DNA from: Hemibagrus wyckioides
Lineage: Eukaryota > Chordata > Actinopteri > Siluriformes > Bagridae
Direction of reading: 5' to 3'
DNA: 64,000 nt
Assembly (NCBI RefSeq): GCF_019097595.1
Contig: NC_080719.1
Location: 15,893,501 to 15,957,500, forward strand
How positions within the stretch are numbered: the first letter of the stretch is position 1; the number at the start of each line of letters is the position of its first letter. Below are positions 1 to 11,695 of the stretch, one piece after another. The position numbers and the translations under genes are program-made. A model generated the notes under the pieces. It did no database searches. It was not told the DNA's origin and worked only from the letters and a program-made list of their open reading frames with translations.

Positions 1-39
<39 letters not shown>
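1..39. repeat. (TCTA)n microsatellite, cut by the window edge
   Basis: Perfect TCTA tetranucleotide run from the first base to about 39, followed by imperfect units to 48. The same motif recurs as a longer tract at 61781-61877. Confidence 0.95.
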
Positions 40-234
40 GTCTATCTCATTATTAGTCTATAAAATCTATGTTCATATTCCATTATTACTAACACTCAAG
101 CATTCATGTTCATGCAAGCATCAGTATGTCGATCAGTATGCTATGTCGAGATATTAAACCCACAAAACACAGAACAAATTATTGCAACATTCTAATGTGT
201 GGTACCATTTAAAACAGAAAATTATTCCAGTAAA

Positions 235-256
235 TACACACACACACACACACACA
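235..256. repeat. (CA)n microsatellite
   Basis: Eleven CA dinucleotides in AT-rich DNA with no gene nearby. Confidence 0.95.
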
Positions 257-376
257 ATTATTATTATGCAATGTTAAAATAATAATACAATTACTGTTTT
301 AGTTTACTTGTTGCTAGCCATAAATTCGCAGTCCAACTCTACTCCATCCTTTAGCAAAAACACAACATTGTATATA

Positions 377-897
377 CACCAACCAGGCATAACATTATGA
401 TCACCTGTCATTTTCTGCCAAAACAGTCCTGACCCATCATGCACTGTGTAGTCTGACACCTTTCTATCAGAACCAGTATTAACTTCTTCAGCAATTTGAG
501 CAACAGTAGCTCGTCTGTTGGATCAGATCACACGGGCCAGGATTTGATCCCCACGTGCATCAATGAGCCTTGGCCGTCCATGACCCTGTCACCGGTTCAC
601 CACTGTTCCTTCCTTTGACCACTTTTGATAGATACTGACCACTGCAGACCGGGAACACCCCACAAGAGCTTCAGTTTTGGAGATGCTCTGATCCAGTCGT
701 CTAGCCATCACAGTTTGGTGTTTGTCAAACTCGCTCAAGTCCTTACACTTGCCCATTTTTCCTGCTTCTAACACATCAACTTTGAGGACAACATTACTGC
801 CTAATATATCCCACCCGCTAACAGGTGCCATGTTGAGGAGATAATAAGTGTTATTCACTTCACATGTCAGTGCTCATAATGTTATGCCTGATCAGTG
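377..897 (-). mobile_element. Tc1-like element, family 2, internally deleted copy A
   Basis: The left end begins CACCAACCAGGCATAACATT after a TA and the right end is its approximate inverted copy (CATAATGTTATGCCTGATCAGTG), so both terminal repeats are present. Length is about 521 bp against about 1.18 kb for the full-size relative at 6230-7409. The minus strand encodes the first part of a Tc1 transposase (589-858): a helix-turn-helix region with the motif [20 protein letters not shown]. It then loses the frame and, near 435-450, jumps to the distal end of the element, so the catalytic core is gone. The TA at the left (375-376) is kept; the right flank no longer reads TA. Confidence 0.85.
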
Positions 898-2526
898 AAT
901 GTGTCATGTATATTCAAAGCGTTACAGAGTTATCTTGTAGTTCTACTGTTACACTGTAATCCTAGTGCTATACTGTAGTTATAGTTGCACCACAATTACA
1001 TCATATTGGATGTCGAAGCCAGTCAAATGTTATATCCACATGAAGGCCTTAAGGGTCTCTTCACAGCCCTACATTGTTTATAAACCAGCTGAACTATCCA
1101 ATGCAACACACTGGCAACTGCAGCAACATCCTTTGACAGGTCTGCTTTTAACCTACCAAATACGATAATACTTTTTTGCCACATTGTCCAGCCAATATAT
1201 CTGTCAGTACTTATCTTTATACTATATATATTTTACACACTCTTCAGAGTCTGTCTAATGATTGATAATCTGGTTTATATTTGTCCAGGTCTCCAATTTA
1301 CTGGCAATATGCAATGTATTATATCACCAGTACGTTACTAATCCATCTGAGTATTAATGCAACCATAGAAACCCTAACTGGAATTAGGGCAGCTTAATGG
1401 TGAATCACCAAAAAATATCTGGTCAAAAATCTAAATCTTCTGAACGTTTCAAAATGCAGGCTTAAGTGCCAGCCAAAGTGTACACTTAGGTGTAGTTGCT
1501 CATGCTGCTCATTTATGCAGCAACAAAAGCTGTGACGTTTCTTTCCTAATTGCCTGGAAATGGACAGGAATGCAGAGAAAAATGGCGAACGAGAGAATGG
1601 AGTGTGAGAGTGAAAGATGTGTGGAGGAGCGAATTCTCCAGTGGAAGTGTGACTAAACCGACTGCCGCAGAATGACTCACAGTTGCTGTGGCAACGGCGC
1701 CACTCGGCTGCCCATAATCAGCAATGTGAACAGGAGAGAGAGAGTGAGAGAGAGAGAGAGTGAGAGAGAGAGAGAGAGAGAGAGACATACAGTGAGAGGT
1801 ATGTGAGAGAAAACATTACGTGCTGGCTATCATCAGTGGATTGCGTGGGCACAGCGTAAGCTAAAAGACCAGTGCTGGCTTAGACAAGCTAGTGAAAATT
1901 CACCACATGGCTCAGCGTGGATTCCAAGAAAAGAGTGTGTGTGTGAACAGAGAAGTGCAAATACAGCAATACACTGCAGATGGGTCTTTATGACCTTATT
2001 ATGAGCTTATGTTACCTAGCGATGTGCACACTAGTAACAAATCAAAGATCGTTATATACTCTTGACCAATCTTGCAGGCTTTATTTACGTGTTTATAAAT
2101 ATAACTATTTTGAGTGAGAATATATTTAATGATCATTTAAAGCCTGTAAATTGTGTAAAAAAACAAAAACAAATTATTGTTAGAGTTTTTATTTATAATT
2201 TCAGTAAGGAATTTTTCAAATAACAGCACTGATCATGTCAATAGAAGCCTGGAATAACTAGTAACACTTAGACCTCTTGCATAATACAAACAAATAGATA
2301 TTTTTCTAATATATATTTATGCAATTTCATAGTTGTTGATGCCAGATGAGCTGATTTAAATATTTCAGAAACGGAATTATTCTGAAGATTGCGCAAAATG
2401 GTGCAAAAAAAATAATAAAACCTGGAGAATGGCCAGACAAGTTTTTAGCTGACAGGAAGGCTATGGTAATACAAATAACCACTCTTATATAATCATCAAT
2501 CTTATTATAAATGCGGTGAGCAAGAA
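898..2526. other. Intergenic, no gene seen
   Basis: AT-rich sequence without convincing coding potential. It contains a (GA)n tract at 1733-1785 and a more GC-rich patch at about 1540-1730 holding a near-palindrome resembling an RFX X-box (GTTGCTGTGGCAAC, 1682-1695). The small open frames here are made by the GA repeat or are random. Confidence 0.6.
1733..1785. repeat. (GA)n microsatellite
   Basis: Interrupted GA dinucleotide tract (GAGAGAGTGAGAG units). It creates an artefactual serine/leucine-rich frame on the minus strand. Confidence 0.95.
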
Positions 2527-2790
2527 ATTCAATTAAATTTTATTTGTATAGAGCTTTTAACAATAGACATTGACTCAAAGCAGCTTTCCAGAACATAAGA
2601 ATTATAGTACAAAAAGTTCAAGATTAATATTAGACTTATATTTAAATTTATTTGTATTAATCCATAATGAGCAAGTGACTATGGTAAGGAAAAACTCCCT
2701 TAGATGGTAAGAGGAAGAAACCTTGAGAGGAACCAGACTCAAAAAGGAACCCACCCCTCATTTGGGTGACACTGGAGAGTGTGATGATGA
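2527..2790 (+). repeat. Dispersed repeat family D, copy 1
   Basis: This segment starts with AATTCAATTAAATTTTATTT and contains landmarks such as CAAAGCAGCTTTCCAGAA, GGAAAAACTCCCTTAGATG, AACCTTGAGAGGAACCAGAC and GGTGACACTGGAGAG. The same ordered landmarks occur at 27516-27790 and 31650-31860 on the same strand, which shows it is a dispersed family. I recognise it as a common fish interspersed repeat but cannot assign a class. Confidence 0.75.
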
Positions 2791-3429
2791 ATAATGTCCT
2801 TTCTACAGTCAGAATGCACAAACGTTGAGGTGGACAGCCTTCGGCAGCAGAAGACCAGAGTGAGTTCTACTTCTGTCATCCAAGAACAGCAATCAAGCTA
2901 CAGGTTTCTGTTAAGTGGCAATGCTCCCCACTGCATCACCATGTTCCCTGTTTAAAACACTTTCATTACACATAATATGTCTGTGGTTTTTTCTAGCGGT
3001 GTCCTTTTAATTATTTTATTTTTAATGATGTGATAATGGCGGGGATCACCACAGGGTGTCCAGGATTAACACTTTTTAGTAAAATGTCTTCCTGAACAGA
3101 TATCCTTTAAGAATGCCTTTGACAAATAAAAAACAGAACATATTGAAATGATTCTGAAATGATGGCAGGAAGCATGAGGTTGTGATGGATTTTAACAGGA
3201 AACATTTACACTTCACACACAACACTGTTGCCAAACTGGGAGCCAGTGTGTGTGTGTGTTTACAAAGAAATTACAATCATGTAGAAGAGGGTTTGTAAAT
3301 AAAGTTACCTTTAGCTAAAAGTGTTAATTAGCTTATTGGGAGACCCCATATAAGCTAACTATTTTATATATATTACACTTATCATTTATTAAGATATCAT
3401 TTGTTATAATTATAATTTGTTATAATCAG

Positions 3430-3535
3430 TTGTAGCTCTCTGTTGTTTTTACGCAGTACCACTGTGTACTGTGTCACATTTATATGGTTCAAATGACAAT
3501 AAAATCTTCTTGACTTGACTTGATTTGATAATCAT
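3430..3535 (+). repeat. Probable 3' tail of a retroelement
   Basis: The sequence ends in AATGACAATAAAATCTTCTT followed by tandem TGACT units. This is typical of the 3' ends of fish non-LTR elements or SINEs, which finish in short tandem repeats. No coding part is attached. Confidence 0.4.
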
Positions 3536-5927
3536 AATCGACCGGTCAGTTTAACTGCACAGGTTTTGCAGGTAGCTGTTCAATTTTCAAAAGGGTTAGG
3601 GATAAAAACATAATGTACTATGCTTTACTGCATAAATAATGTATAAATCTTAACTAAAGTAACTTTTTTTCTGCCTCGTGAAGGTCAAGAATAAAACACT
3701 GTGGTGGTTACAGTAAAAATAAAGATCTGGTATATTCATTTACGCTAAAAATTGATGCAAAAACATTTCAGAACCTCCAGCTATTAGGATTCAGAAAAAA
3801 CAGGCCTCTACTGTGTCCTGCTGATTAAAACATTAAGAGTGGAGAACTGTCAAAACACCAAATTACTTTTTGCCTAACCATTATTCTGTTAACATTAATC
3901 AGTGAACTGGTAATGATTTATTATGCACGACTCTGATTCGATTTACTCTAGAATATTATCAATCCATGCATGAGGCCAAGGCTGACCTTAACAATGATTT
4001 TAAGCACCTGCTTTTTTATTCAGTTCTAATGGATCATCAAGCAACAGCATGACTCCCTGATTCATGGTGTGCTGCTGTGTTTGAAAGTTTAATCAAGGGT
4101 TAATATCCTGTCTAAGTATAGGGGTGAATTTAAAGCCCAAACTTGTCAATCTTATGACCTGAGACTTCTGAAGCGAATTAAAGTTTGGACTATAGAGCAG
4201 TGAAAGTGTTTTTCTTCATTGCAGCCTGCACAGAGTGACTCAGTGGTGCACAGTAACTGCACCTGCCCACACACTGATGTAATCTCATCCATCGCCTCTG
4301 GATGTCGGAAACTCTCAATGGTCAGGATGAAAAGCACTTGCAGATTTCATAAGCAGAGCCAATGAGTGCAACAAAGCTATCTACGGCTTAGATTTTATTT
4401 CTAATAAAAGACTAGGGTAATCAGAATAAGAAATGTGTACTCAGAGTGGGTGCAAATCTGAGGATTCGACCAACTTCAGTCTTTCAAAATACAAAGATTT
4501 GTGACAAGTGAAGTCTAGACTGTCACTCAGAAAAAGCGAGACTATTATACAAGAGCAGCATCTGATTTTTCAAAGCTTTTCCAGCAGAACGCTATTAACC
4601 AGTCGGCACAGTTTTGATGTGCATTTCTCACAGATCTTTCACTTGTCTATCGAGTGAAATAAAGCCTAATTATATAAATAAAGCAGGCGCATTCTCTTAG
4701 ATTTAGTCTTTTTCTTCTATAAAAGGGCCTAATTTATTAGAATTCTGATAAGGCTCACCTTTTTAAATGTGGTCTTTTTTTTGCTAGAAAACAAAAAGAG
4801 CTCATTATACCCAGTGAAGCAGCACAGAGACTTAAAGGTGACCCATTACCACTTTCTTGCATCATTTAGCTTAGACACTCTAGACACTGCATCACAGGAG
4901 AACAGATAGAGCGTACCAAATCACTACTAACAGATATGAGGTTGTTTCTTTCTTCCCCCTTAAAAGGAGATGAGTCACTCTTTAAAGTCAAGACCAGCTT
5001 GGTGAAAAACTATTCAACTTTTTTTTTTTTTTTTTGCTGCGTGCATGATGACCTCCGACTGAGAAGTGAATGACGGGAAGTAATTTGCTAACCAAATGTG
5101 TTTCTGTGCAAAGCCAACTCCATTTACTTTTCCATCGAGTCTATTGTACTGTTAAATAATGCAATTTGCTAGTAGAACACAATAAAATCGGAGAATGTGT
5201 GAAGACAGCAGGTGGCAACCAAGGTCATCAAAAACTTCCTGTGCGTGTACGATGTGACATTTTCTTCACAAAAGCGAGGATGTTTAAAGCTTCACAACGG
5301 GGCTTTTAGTCTTTCTTTGTACTCACCTACAGGAAGGTCAGGAAGGTTGGCCTGTCTCATTGAAGCAGCTTTGGCTACAAAAAACATTATTTAAACATTC
5401 TGATTGGCCAAAAGACTTGACAGCATTTCTTTAATAGCTTTAATATAAGGTTTATGTTAATGTGCTTGTTCTAATATGTTATACAGAGGAACTTGTATAG
5501 CTGACATGAACATATTAACACCTGTTTACAGCTGCTGTAATCCAAGTGATACCTGGAACAACTTCATTCACAAACATTACTCGACAGCAAACACAACTAT
5601 AAGTGAAAATACACAATTCTTCATAAATAAAATATTAACATTTGTAATCACAATTCATTTTGGCTATGTTACTTGTATTACTTTGAATTACCTTAGATTT
5701 TAGGAAATGATTTTATAATGTAAATATTTTCTTAAAGTTACAGTAGTTAGCAATTATATAAACATAATTTTTGAGGGACAGGACAAATAATTCTAATTTG
5801 CCATTCTAAGGCTGCTGTGACAGTCCTGTAAGGGTGAAACCATCAGTGCTGTTATAAGCCAATCGATATCCAAGCATAAAAACAGCCTGACTACTTAGTG
5901 ACAGACAGAAGCTGCCAACCAATCACA

Positions 5928-5961
<34 letters not shown>

Positions 5962-6229
5962 AACAAAGATGTCAGTATGATGCTATAATGAGGAAAATAT
6001 TTATTCAAGATTAGAACTTTTCTTTTGAGGAGCAGGTAAGGCATTTATTTTGGGAACCTAATGAATGATGGATGATGGTCAAAAATCTATTCTAGCTTTG
6101 GATTTTGTATTGTTTCCTAGTTGTGTAGGTGTTTTGCTTAAGAACCCATGTTTGTGTTTGTATCTCTGTATTTTTGCCACTGTATTTTCATCAGGGGAGT
6201 CTGCTCACCCTTAATGTATAAGTTATATA
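3536..6229. other. Intergenic, no gene seen
   Basis: Short random frames only. It holds a poly-T run (about 5020-5035) and a (GA)n microsatellite (5930-5959). No splice-compatible coding exon, RNA gene or mobile element was recognised. Confidence 0.6.
5930..5959. repeat. (GA)n microsatellite
   Basis: Fourteen to fifteen uninterrupted GA units. Confidence 0.95.
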
Positions 6230-7409
6230 CACCAATCAGTCGTATGATCATGACCACCTGCCTAATATTGCGTTGGTCCCCCTTTTGCTGCCAAAACAGC
6301 CCTAACCTGACGAGGCATGGACCACTAGATCCCTGAAGGTGTGCTGTGGTATCTGGCACCAAGATGTTAGCAGCAGATCCTTCAAGTCCTGTAAGTTGTG
6401 AGGTGGGGCCTCCATAGATCTGACTTGTTTGTCTAGCACGTCCCTCAGATGCTCGATTGGATTGAGATCTAGGGAATTTGGAGAGCAAGTCAACACCTCA
6501 AACTAGTTGTTGTGCTCATCAAACCATTCCTGAACCACTTTTGCTTTGTGTCACTGTGCATTATCCTGCTAAAAGAGGCCACAGCAATCAGGGAATATCG
6601 TTTCCATGAAAAGGTATACATGGTCTGCAACAATGCTTACGTAGGTGATACGTGTCAAAGTAACATCCATATGGATGGCAGGACCCAAGGTTTCCCAGCA
6701 GAACATTGCCAAAAGCATGACACTGCCTCCGCCAGCTTGCCTTCTTCCTATCGTGCATCCTGGTACCATGTGTGACCCAGGTAAGTGATGCACACGCACC
6801 CGGCAATCCACATGATGTAAAAGAAAACGTGATTCATTAGATCAGGCCATCTTCTTCCATGGTCCAGTTCTGATGCTCACATGCCCATTGTTGCCGCTTT
6901 CAGAGGTGCACAAGGGTCATCATGGGCACCCTGACTGGTCTGCAGCTATGCAGCCCCATACGCAACAAACCTTTCTATCAGAACCAGCATTAACTTCTTC
7001 AGAAATTTTAGCAGCAGTAGCTCGTTTGTTGGATTGAACCAAACAGGCCAGCCTTCGCTCCCCACGTGCATCAATGAGCCTTGGCCGCCCATGACCCTGT
7101 CCCCAGTTCACCACTGTTCCTTCCTTGGACCACTTTTGATAGATACTGACCACTGCAGACCGGGAACACCCCACAAGAGCTGCGGTTTTGGAGATGCTCT
7201 GATCCAGTGGTCTAGCCATCACAACTTGGCCCTTGTCAAACGCACTCAAATCCTTACGCTTGCCCATCTCTCCTGCTTCTAACACATCAACTTTTGAGGA
7301 CAAAATGTTCACTTGCTGCCTAATATATCCCACCCACTAACAGGTGCCATGATGAGGAGATAATCAGTGTTATTCACTTCACCTCTCACTGCTCATAATG
7401 TTATGGGTG
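6230..7409 (-). mobile_element. Tc1-like element, family 2, near full-length copy B (dead)
   Basis: The element is about 1180 bp, flanked by TA at 6228-6229 and 7410-7411, with degenerate inverted ends (CACCAATCAG at the left; the right end reads inward as CACCCATAACATTATGAG). The transposase lies on the minus strand in broken frames. The N-terminal helix-turn-helix part is at 6920-7333 ([20 protein letters not shown]), the middle part at about 6569-6811 (GRRQAGGGSVML), and the C-terminal part at 6302-6496 ([13 protein letters not shown], carrying the third catalytic acid). Stops and frameshifts separate the parts, so it is a fossil. It is the only copy in this window of its family that still has the central catalytic region. 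Confidence 0.9.
6920..7333 (-). pseudogene. Tc1-like transposase, N-terminal part of a broken gene
   Basis: A 137-codon open frame on the minus strand. The usual start is at [14 protein letters not shown], inside the frame. It shows the paired-like helix-turn-helix of Tc1 transposases ([20 protein letters not shown]) followed by the basic [16 protein letters not shown] linker. The frame is then lost, and the rest of the gene continues in other frames down to about 6302. It cannot give a working transposase. The copies at 377-897 and 50566-51234 keep the same N-terminal region. Confidence 0.85.
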
Positions 7410-8393
7410 TATATTACTGTTATTTACCTAGCATACTAATGTTCCTCAATAAAATAAATTGAGAACACAAATAAAATGACACACACCAGAAGGAACCAGA
7501 GGTGAGAGTTTCGTTCTCTATTCTGTGTTTTAGATAACCAGCTTGAGTTAGTAGACTAGCTTGTGCCTCTAGATAGCAGATAGATGCTAGCTTTCATAGC
7601 AGCATGCTGTGATATTATACCACTGAGAGTTTTTACTCTTTCATTTGACACTTAGTAACTGTAACAGTCACATTTATGTTCACAATAAATAAATAAATAA
7701 ATAAATAAATAATAAAAAAAAAACACTCCCTATACACAAATATTTGGGCTATGTTTTAAATGGCATACTGCTATACTAAACAGTCTATCATTACTATTTA
7801 GGCTTACTTACATATATAAACCAATAATGTCTTACTGCATGTAACTTGTAATATCATTTTTATACAGGAGCAGGCAAAATTACAAAATCTTTTATCCCAT
7901 ACCTTATATATGAGAGCTAGAAAATCTTTTTACCGTTGCCACATTTTCAGTGCAAGCTTCAGTTTACTTTTTGCCATCATTACTCCTCACGATGAGAGAA
8001 CTTTCAACAATAAATCATTAAAACTGCATGTATTGCAGCATGGTGCCATTAAACCCCCTGCAGACCGCTTTAGTGTTAATATCTGCATCGAGCTGTGCTG
8101 TTAATTTGAAACACCCACCTGCCCTTTACCTTCTTTAAATATTCATAAAGTGTATTTTTTCTTCTTTCAACCTTTGGCTCACATCCTGTTGAGTGATGAT
8201 GTGGTCCTGCATTTGAGGAAGAGATTAATTTTGTTGACATTGTTGGACTGGTATAATGAAGCAGGAAATAACCAAGAATGAAAAGTAAAAAATAACAAAG
8301 AAAATCTATTTCACGAACAAAAACACGTGTGTGAAACCTGAACAAATGGCATGAATTGAATTCTCTGAATAAGTGGTGATTACAGGGCACATG

Positions 8394-8457
<64 letters not shown>

Positions 8458-8499
8458 GCACTACCAATATGGAGCATGCTTTCTGTTCTAAATAGCTGC
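7410..8499. other. Intergenic, no gene seen
   Basis: Contains (AAAT)n at about 7684-7722 and a long (ATT)n at 8396-8457. The latter produces an artefactual poly-isoleucine frame on the minus strand. Nothing else was recognised. Confidence 0.6.
8396..8457. repeat. (ATT)n microsatellite
   Basis: About twenty perfect ATT units. Confidence 0.95.
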
Positions 8500-8630
8500 T
8501 ATGAATGAAGATCTGTGTGAATATATGTGCATGGTGCATGTGTATTCCCACCTCATGCCCACTGTACCCAGGACCCACTGTGACCCTGACCAAAATAAAT
8601 CAGTTAAAAAATATGAATAAAGGATCTCTT
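8500..8630 (+). repeat. Dispersed fish repeat family R, fragment
   Basis: The order CCCACCTCATGCCCACTGTA, CCCAGGACC, GTGACCCTGACCAAAATAAA, followed by a low-complexity GAATAAAGGA end, matches the 3' half of a very common fish repeat. That repeat ends in a description-like block 'GTGACCCTGACCAGGATAA' plus ATGA or GGAT units. Related copies lie at 13360-13612, 14080-14195, 37265-37575 and 57930-58130. Confidence 0.6.
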
Positions 8631-8749
8631 GCCATAAGTAGTATAGTTTAATAAGTAAAACACATGAATACCTAATGGTGATTTGCATGGAAAGTAAGGA
8701 AAGACATGATATGCAGAACAAGACATTTGAGGATTTTGCACTATATAAT

Positions 8750-8907
8750 ACAGGTAATGGTGGTTCTAGGTTACTGATCAGGTGTTCAAGCACCAGCACT
8801 GCCAAGCTGCCACTGTTGGGCCCTTGAGCAAAGCAAAGCCCTTAATGCTCTCTGCTCCAGGGGTGCAGTATCTTAGACGACACTGTGCTCTGCCCCTAAC
8901 TTCCTAA
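8750..8907 (+). repeat. tRNA-derived SINE fragment
   Basis: Carries the shared SINE core GCCACTGTTGGGCCCTTGAG followed by GCAAAGCCCTTAATGC and CTGCTCCAGGGG, then CTCTGCCCCTAACTTCCTAA. The same core is found at 11480, 13745, 15645, 51885 and 60740. The tRNA-like head is degenerate here and the 3' part is replaced by a Tc1-like remnant at about 8908. Confidence 0.75.
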
Positions 8908-9280
8908 CAAGCTGGTGGACTGGTTCGTGTATTTAAGAGACTGCTGATCTCCCAGGATTTACACATGACAGTCTCTAGAGATTACACAGAAAGGTGCAGA
9001 AAATAAACTACCTTGAGTAAGTGAGGGTGGAAATCATGACTTCATAGACTAGTTCCAGGAAGAATATAGTACCTCGAATAATCCTTTACAACTGTGGTGA
9101 ACAAAAAAAGCATCTCAGCAACTTAGCATGCACCATGAGATAGAACATTGATGTGGATGAGCTACAACAGCAGAAGACCACATCAGGTCCCAGTCCTGTC
9201 AGGCTAGAACAGGAATCTGAGGCCAAAACTCCCAAAAACTAGCGGTTCCAGAAGACTGGAAAAAGACCAAGTGATTTTTT
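8908..9280 (+). mobile_element. Tc1-like element, family 3, 5' remnant
   Basis: Contains landmarks of a third fish Tc1-like family: GTATTTAAGAGACTGCTGAT, CTCCCAGGATTTACAC, CAGTCTCTAGAG, and further on GAGCTACAACAGCAGAAGAC and AGGCTAGAACAGGAATCTGA, which encode the region between the helix-turn-helix and the first catalytic Asp. A related stretch in the opposite orientation is present at 20460-20935. There is no open frame and no recognisable ends; it is a truncated fossil next to a SINE. Confidence 0.7.
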
Positions 9281-9630
9281 CCAATTTAAACTATAAATAA
9301 GCAGTTGAACTACATAAATGACCAGTTTAAAATCAGCATCATAGCACAAAATGATCATTTTAGAATAGCTGTACACTAGTACATAATGTATATTATGCAC
9401 ACAACACACATATTTCACATAACTCCATTTTCTACAGGTATATTCACTGCAGCTCATACAGAGAATTATTTAGCTGAGTGATACTGTAGGGTGATTAATG
9501 TTTCATCATTATTTCTTTCACACATCAGCAAAACAGAGAACTGTGCTAGGACTTTTTTTGGAAGCATTGCCCACGACATCTTGTGAGAATGGCAAAGGCG
9601 AGAACTCGCACTACTACCCCACTTATCAAC

Positions 9631-9680
9631 ACCTACCCACCCACAAACACCCACCCACACACACACACACACAAACCACA
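9631..9680. repeat. (CA)n / CCCA-rich microsatellite
   Basis: CCCA and CA units forming a compound simple repeat. Confidence 0.9.
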
Positions 9681-9820
9681 CAGTGTCAAATTGAGAGGCT
9701 TGAGGACACACATAAGGTTAGCAAAAGTATGGTTGCATGGCGATCATCTAATATGAAAAAAGCACATCTTCCATATAACAATTATCATCATTCTTTGAGG
9801 AAATGGAGCCCTTGTCATTT

Positions 9821-9834
9821 GTTGCCTAGGCAAC
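9821..9834. promoter_or_regulatory. Perfect palindromic X-box (candidate RFX site)
   Basis: GTTGCCTAGGCAAC is a 14-base perfect palindrome matching the RFX consensus GTNRCC-(0-3 N)-RGYAAC in both half-sites. It lies in DNA with no recognised gene within 14 kb, so its target, if any, is unknown. Confidence 0.5.
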
Positions 9835-9983
9835 TGCAGCCCATATATGCCCTCAAATGGAAATAACAGATTTTAATGAAGCTACATAAGGAACCAGATG
9901 TTAAGGTCAAGATAACTGATTTTGCTTCAAGAGCTGAGTACAGCAACTACAGCAATAATAGTAAATATATTTATAACTAATAA

Positions 9984-10061
9984 TGATAAAGATAATGATG
10001 ATGATGGTTATTATTAATATTATTATTATTATTATTATTATTATTGTTGTTGTTGTTGTTG

Positions 10062-10095
<34 letters not shown>

Positions 10096-10133
10096 TAGTA
10101 GTAGTAGTAGTATAGCAGTTGTTATTGTTGTTA
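9984..10133. repeat. Compound trinucleotide microsatellite (ATG/TTA/GTT/AGT)
   Basis: Successive blocks of ATG, ATT, GTT, ATT, AGT and GTT units over about 150 bp. It makes an artefactual Ile/Val/Ser-rich frame on the + strand. Confidence 0.95.
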
Positions 10134-11479
10134 TAAAATCACATAATTATTGTTTTTTTATTTGTTTTTATTTTTATTCCATATTTTGGATATCAGTGCA
10201 TTTTATCAGTACTGTTCAAGTTTTGAAAATATGCCTAATGTGATATGTTGAAAATATGGCTGAAGTTTCAGTGTTCCTGATTTAGAAATGAAGCACAATG
10301 CAATGCAATTGGTACTAGAATCTTACTGTACGACACTGAACCCAACAGCAAACCCACAATCAGTAAGCGTGACATTTCATTAGATTTTTTTCTACTGACA
10401 ACTATTTAGTTTGATCTCTGATTACACTATGAAGCAATTTGTAATGTAAGCAAGGCTAGCAGCAGACTAGCAAGGCTAGCAACTTATAAGCAACAACCTC
10501 AAGGATCAGAGACCCAACTTCAAGGAAATCGGGAATGTTGCCCTTATCACCAAGCATGTACAAGTACTGTTGAAAGTACTGATTCATCTTCACTTTGCTA
10601 ATTCTCGCTAATTCTTTAGTCCATAGTGCCATTTGCCTACTTGCTAGTTCGTGGGTTGGCAGTCTATGGATTTCTTGAATCAAGATTTGTAAAACTGGAC
10701 TGTTGTAAGCTTTGCTTTAGGAAGATGGACTTTCATTTAATAATTTCCAGGAGTAAATTCACTAATTTCCAGCTTGCTAGTGGCTGTGTACCAAGCATTC
10801 AGGTTAGATTAGCTACAGTGTCTGTCTCTGTGCTTGTGATTAACTACCCTGGATTAGATTAACGTGGGGCGTCTCATTTTGCTTGTGAAGGGGTGAACCA
10901 AACATTACCAAAGAGGTTATTTAAATCTATCAATCTTGAAGGAACAATGGAATACAAAGAGCCTCTTCATGAATCATGAAAAAAGAAGTATGAGTGTTTT
11001 GGAGCACATTATAAGTGGGCTTGTGGGGGTAAATAAAATCTAAGCAAAGTGTGGAATATAGGTATCTTTAAATAACTAGATGGCCTCAATGGGACCTTGG
11101 ATATTGTTTTCAACATTTGAGAGGCAGCCTACATTAGCACTGTTCATTTAACATCAGGTAATTCAACCGAAGACCTGTATCATGACATTAATATTTATTT
11201 CATCCCGCACTATTTCAGCTGAATAGCATCTCGCACAGGATACACAAGGGTTCTCGAGTGGACCATTGTTTTGCTGCTTGTGTCGTGCTGAAGATCACAC
11301 ATAAAACATAACATTCTGTAATGATCTAATTTTTAAATAACTAGAGGTAAGGTTGCATGATAACAAAATTGAATTAAGCTAATATTTTGTACATTGAACT
11401 AAAGTTTTGGCACCTCCCTATACCAGTCATACTTATAGCTATGATCAGTTAGTTACTAGGAGCAGTGATAGTTCAAGTG
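10134..11479. other. Intergenic, no gene seen
   Basis: Nothing recognised apart from short random frames. There is no simple repeat of note. Confidence 0.55.
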
Positions 11480-11695
11480 ATTAAGACTTTTAAGTGATTA
11501 AGGTTGTTGATGGAAAGATAGGGATTCAAGCTGCCACCCTTGGGCATTTGAGCAAGGCCCCCAACCGCTAGGGGCGCGGCATCATGGCTGACCTTAAGCT
11601 GACCCTAACCGTCCAAGGATGAGATATGTGAAGAAAGAATTTGATCGTGCAGTAATTTATATGTGACAAATAAAGGCTACTCAACTTAACTAAAT
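11480..11695 (+). repeat. tRNA-derived SINE, degenerate
   Basis: AAGCTGCCACCCTTGGGCAT, GAGCAAGGCCCCCAACC and a 3' end TATATGTGACAAATAAAGGC are the core and tail of the SINE subfamily also seen reversed at 13745-13995 and 60740-60960. Confidence 0.75.

Noticed and set aside
8076..8477. 133-codon frame with poly-isoleucine
   Set aside because: Produced by the (ATT)n microsatellite at 8396-8457.
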